A stretch of 64,000 nucleotides of DNA, taken from positions 620,001-684,000 of the forward strand of contig NZ_JAEACT010000004.1 of the NCBI RefSeq assembly GCF_021432385.1, given 5' to 3'. Positions within the stretch are counted from its first letter, which is position 1. Every line of letters starts with the position of its first letter. The notes beneath the pieces were generated by a model that searched no databases, was not told the origin of the DNA, and was given only the letters and a program-made list of their open reading frames with translations. A program made the translations under genes and the position numbers. The stretch comes from Clostridium hydrogenum. GTDB taxonomy: Bacteria; Bacillota; Clostridia; Clostridiales; Clostridiaceae. Shown here in pieces: positions 63,399 through 64,000 of this stretch.

Positions 63399-64000
63399 TT
63401 GGAAGAAAATAAAAAATCAATTTTTTTTATTCCTATGTTAATACTTATATTGCCTATTTTAATTATGTTTATTGTAAATATAAATATACTAAAGAACAGC
63501 TTTAATTTCGTGCTTCAAAATAGTGTTCTTCAAAGCTTCACAACAATTTTTTTAAGTATAATTTTAGAAGCCTTTCCCTTTATCATAATTGGAGTATTTA
63601 TATCCTCCATTATTCAAATGTTTGTATCTGAAGAAACCATAGCTAAAATAATACCAAAGAACAAATTCATAGGTCTACTAGCCGCCGCATCAATCGGTTT
63701 AATATTTCCAGTATGCGACTGTGCCATTGTACCTATAGCTAGGAGATTATTAAAAAAAGGCGTTCCTCTTTATATTGCTGTAACCTTTATGCTTTCAGTT
63801 CCAATAATTAATCCTGTAGTACTTTCATCAACTTATTATGCCTTTTTAAATGATTCGCACATGGCAATGCTTAGAGGCTTTATAGGCTGGACAAGCTCTA
63901 TATTAATAGGTTTTATAATAAGCATTTTAGAACGCAAGCACAATAGAATTTCTAGTTTGAGAAATAATTCTTCAAACACAAGACCTCTTTATTACAACTT
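63399..64000 (+). CDS. UPF0718-family permease, 3' end beyond the window
   Basis: It starts at TTG six bases behind AAAGGAGGT, so it is missed by ATG-only searches; 200 residues are visible. Membrane helices are LILILPILIMFIVNI and IILEAFPFIIIGVFISSIIQ. The conserved FPVCDCAIVPIARRLLKKGV (CxC) and VPIINPVVLSSTYYAF are signatures of UPF0718/ArsP-YraQ permeases, linked to export of arsenicals or other metal compounds. Position next to metal genes agrees with a metal-related role. Confidence 0.85.
   Translation, partial: MEENKKSIFFIPMLILILPILIMFIVNINILKNSFNFVLQNSVLQSFTTIFLSIILEAFPFIIIGVFISSIIQMFVSEETIAKIIPKNKFIGLLAAASIGLIFPVCDCAIVPIARRLLKKGVPLYIAVTFMLSVPIINPVVLSSTYYAFLNDSHMAMLRGFIGWTSSILIGFIISILERKHNRISSLRNNSSNTRPLYYN

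Overview
The window is low-GC, Gram-positive DNA from a spore-forming, motile anaerobe, most likely a Clostridium sensu stricto. Supporting signs are an apparent gerA germination operon, a flagellin, an iron-type alcohol dehydrogenase, strong AGGAGG ribosome binding sites, an M-box riboswitch and AT-rich intergenic DNA. No rRNA, tRNA, CRISPR array, prophage or intact transposase was seen. The species is not determined.

Layout. 1-4.3 kb: end of an FGGY sugar kinase, an alpha-toroid protein and an AraC regulator, separated by palindromic repeats. 4.5-7.9 kb: an M-box riboswitch in front of a double-domain ABC permease and its ATPase, with no binding protein. 8-16.3 kb: a DinB-like protein, acetyltransferases, a chemotaxis receptor and a sensor kinase/AraC-type response regulator pair. 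16.8-31.3 kb: an arabinan/arabinoside utilisation region with a secreted multidomain GH43, a membrane-anchored endo-arabinanase-like GH43, a cytoplasmic GH43, a three-gene sugar ABC importer behind a sigma-A promoter with a cre-like site, a GH31 glycosidase, and an ArsR-type regulator with a DUF624 membrane protein. 31.5-36 kb: AraC and TetR regulators, an MFS exporter, and a MarR/nitroreductase pair with readable operators. 34.5-45.4 kb: an accessory island of GNATs, AraC/GyrI regulators, a phosphotransferase, a HEPN/MNT pair and three small toxin-like loci. 45.5-52.9 kb: an SGNH hydrolase, a broken XRE/cupin regulator before azlCD, flagellin, Fe-ADH, a PepSY protein and a nitroreductase. 53-56.9 kb: gerA operon with gerAA frameshifted. 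57.3-64 kb: metal homeostasis (MntR-like regulator, NRAMP transporter, Zn/Mn ABC operon, start of a UPF0718 permease).

The most unusual content is in the gaps between genes. (1) Two near-identical 53-residue peptides and one holin-like 33-residue peptide share one design: a 5' box that pairs with a 3' box, a small hydrophobic ORF, and a convergent antisense RNA with its own extended -10 promoter and a related 5' hairpin. This looks like type I toxin-antitoxin loci, and the 53-residue toxin family is one I do not recognise. (2) Seven short minus-strand remnants, all in one orientation and all encoding (Y/K)-G-E-(P/L/T)-Y-H-K-stop with synonymous variation, punctuate the same island, as if each were the 3' scar of a lost gene. 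(3) Several palindromic repeat families recur. One has tandem 7-8 bp arms whose sequence differs between copies while staying complementary within a copy. Another is MITE-like, with an 8-bp target duplication.
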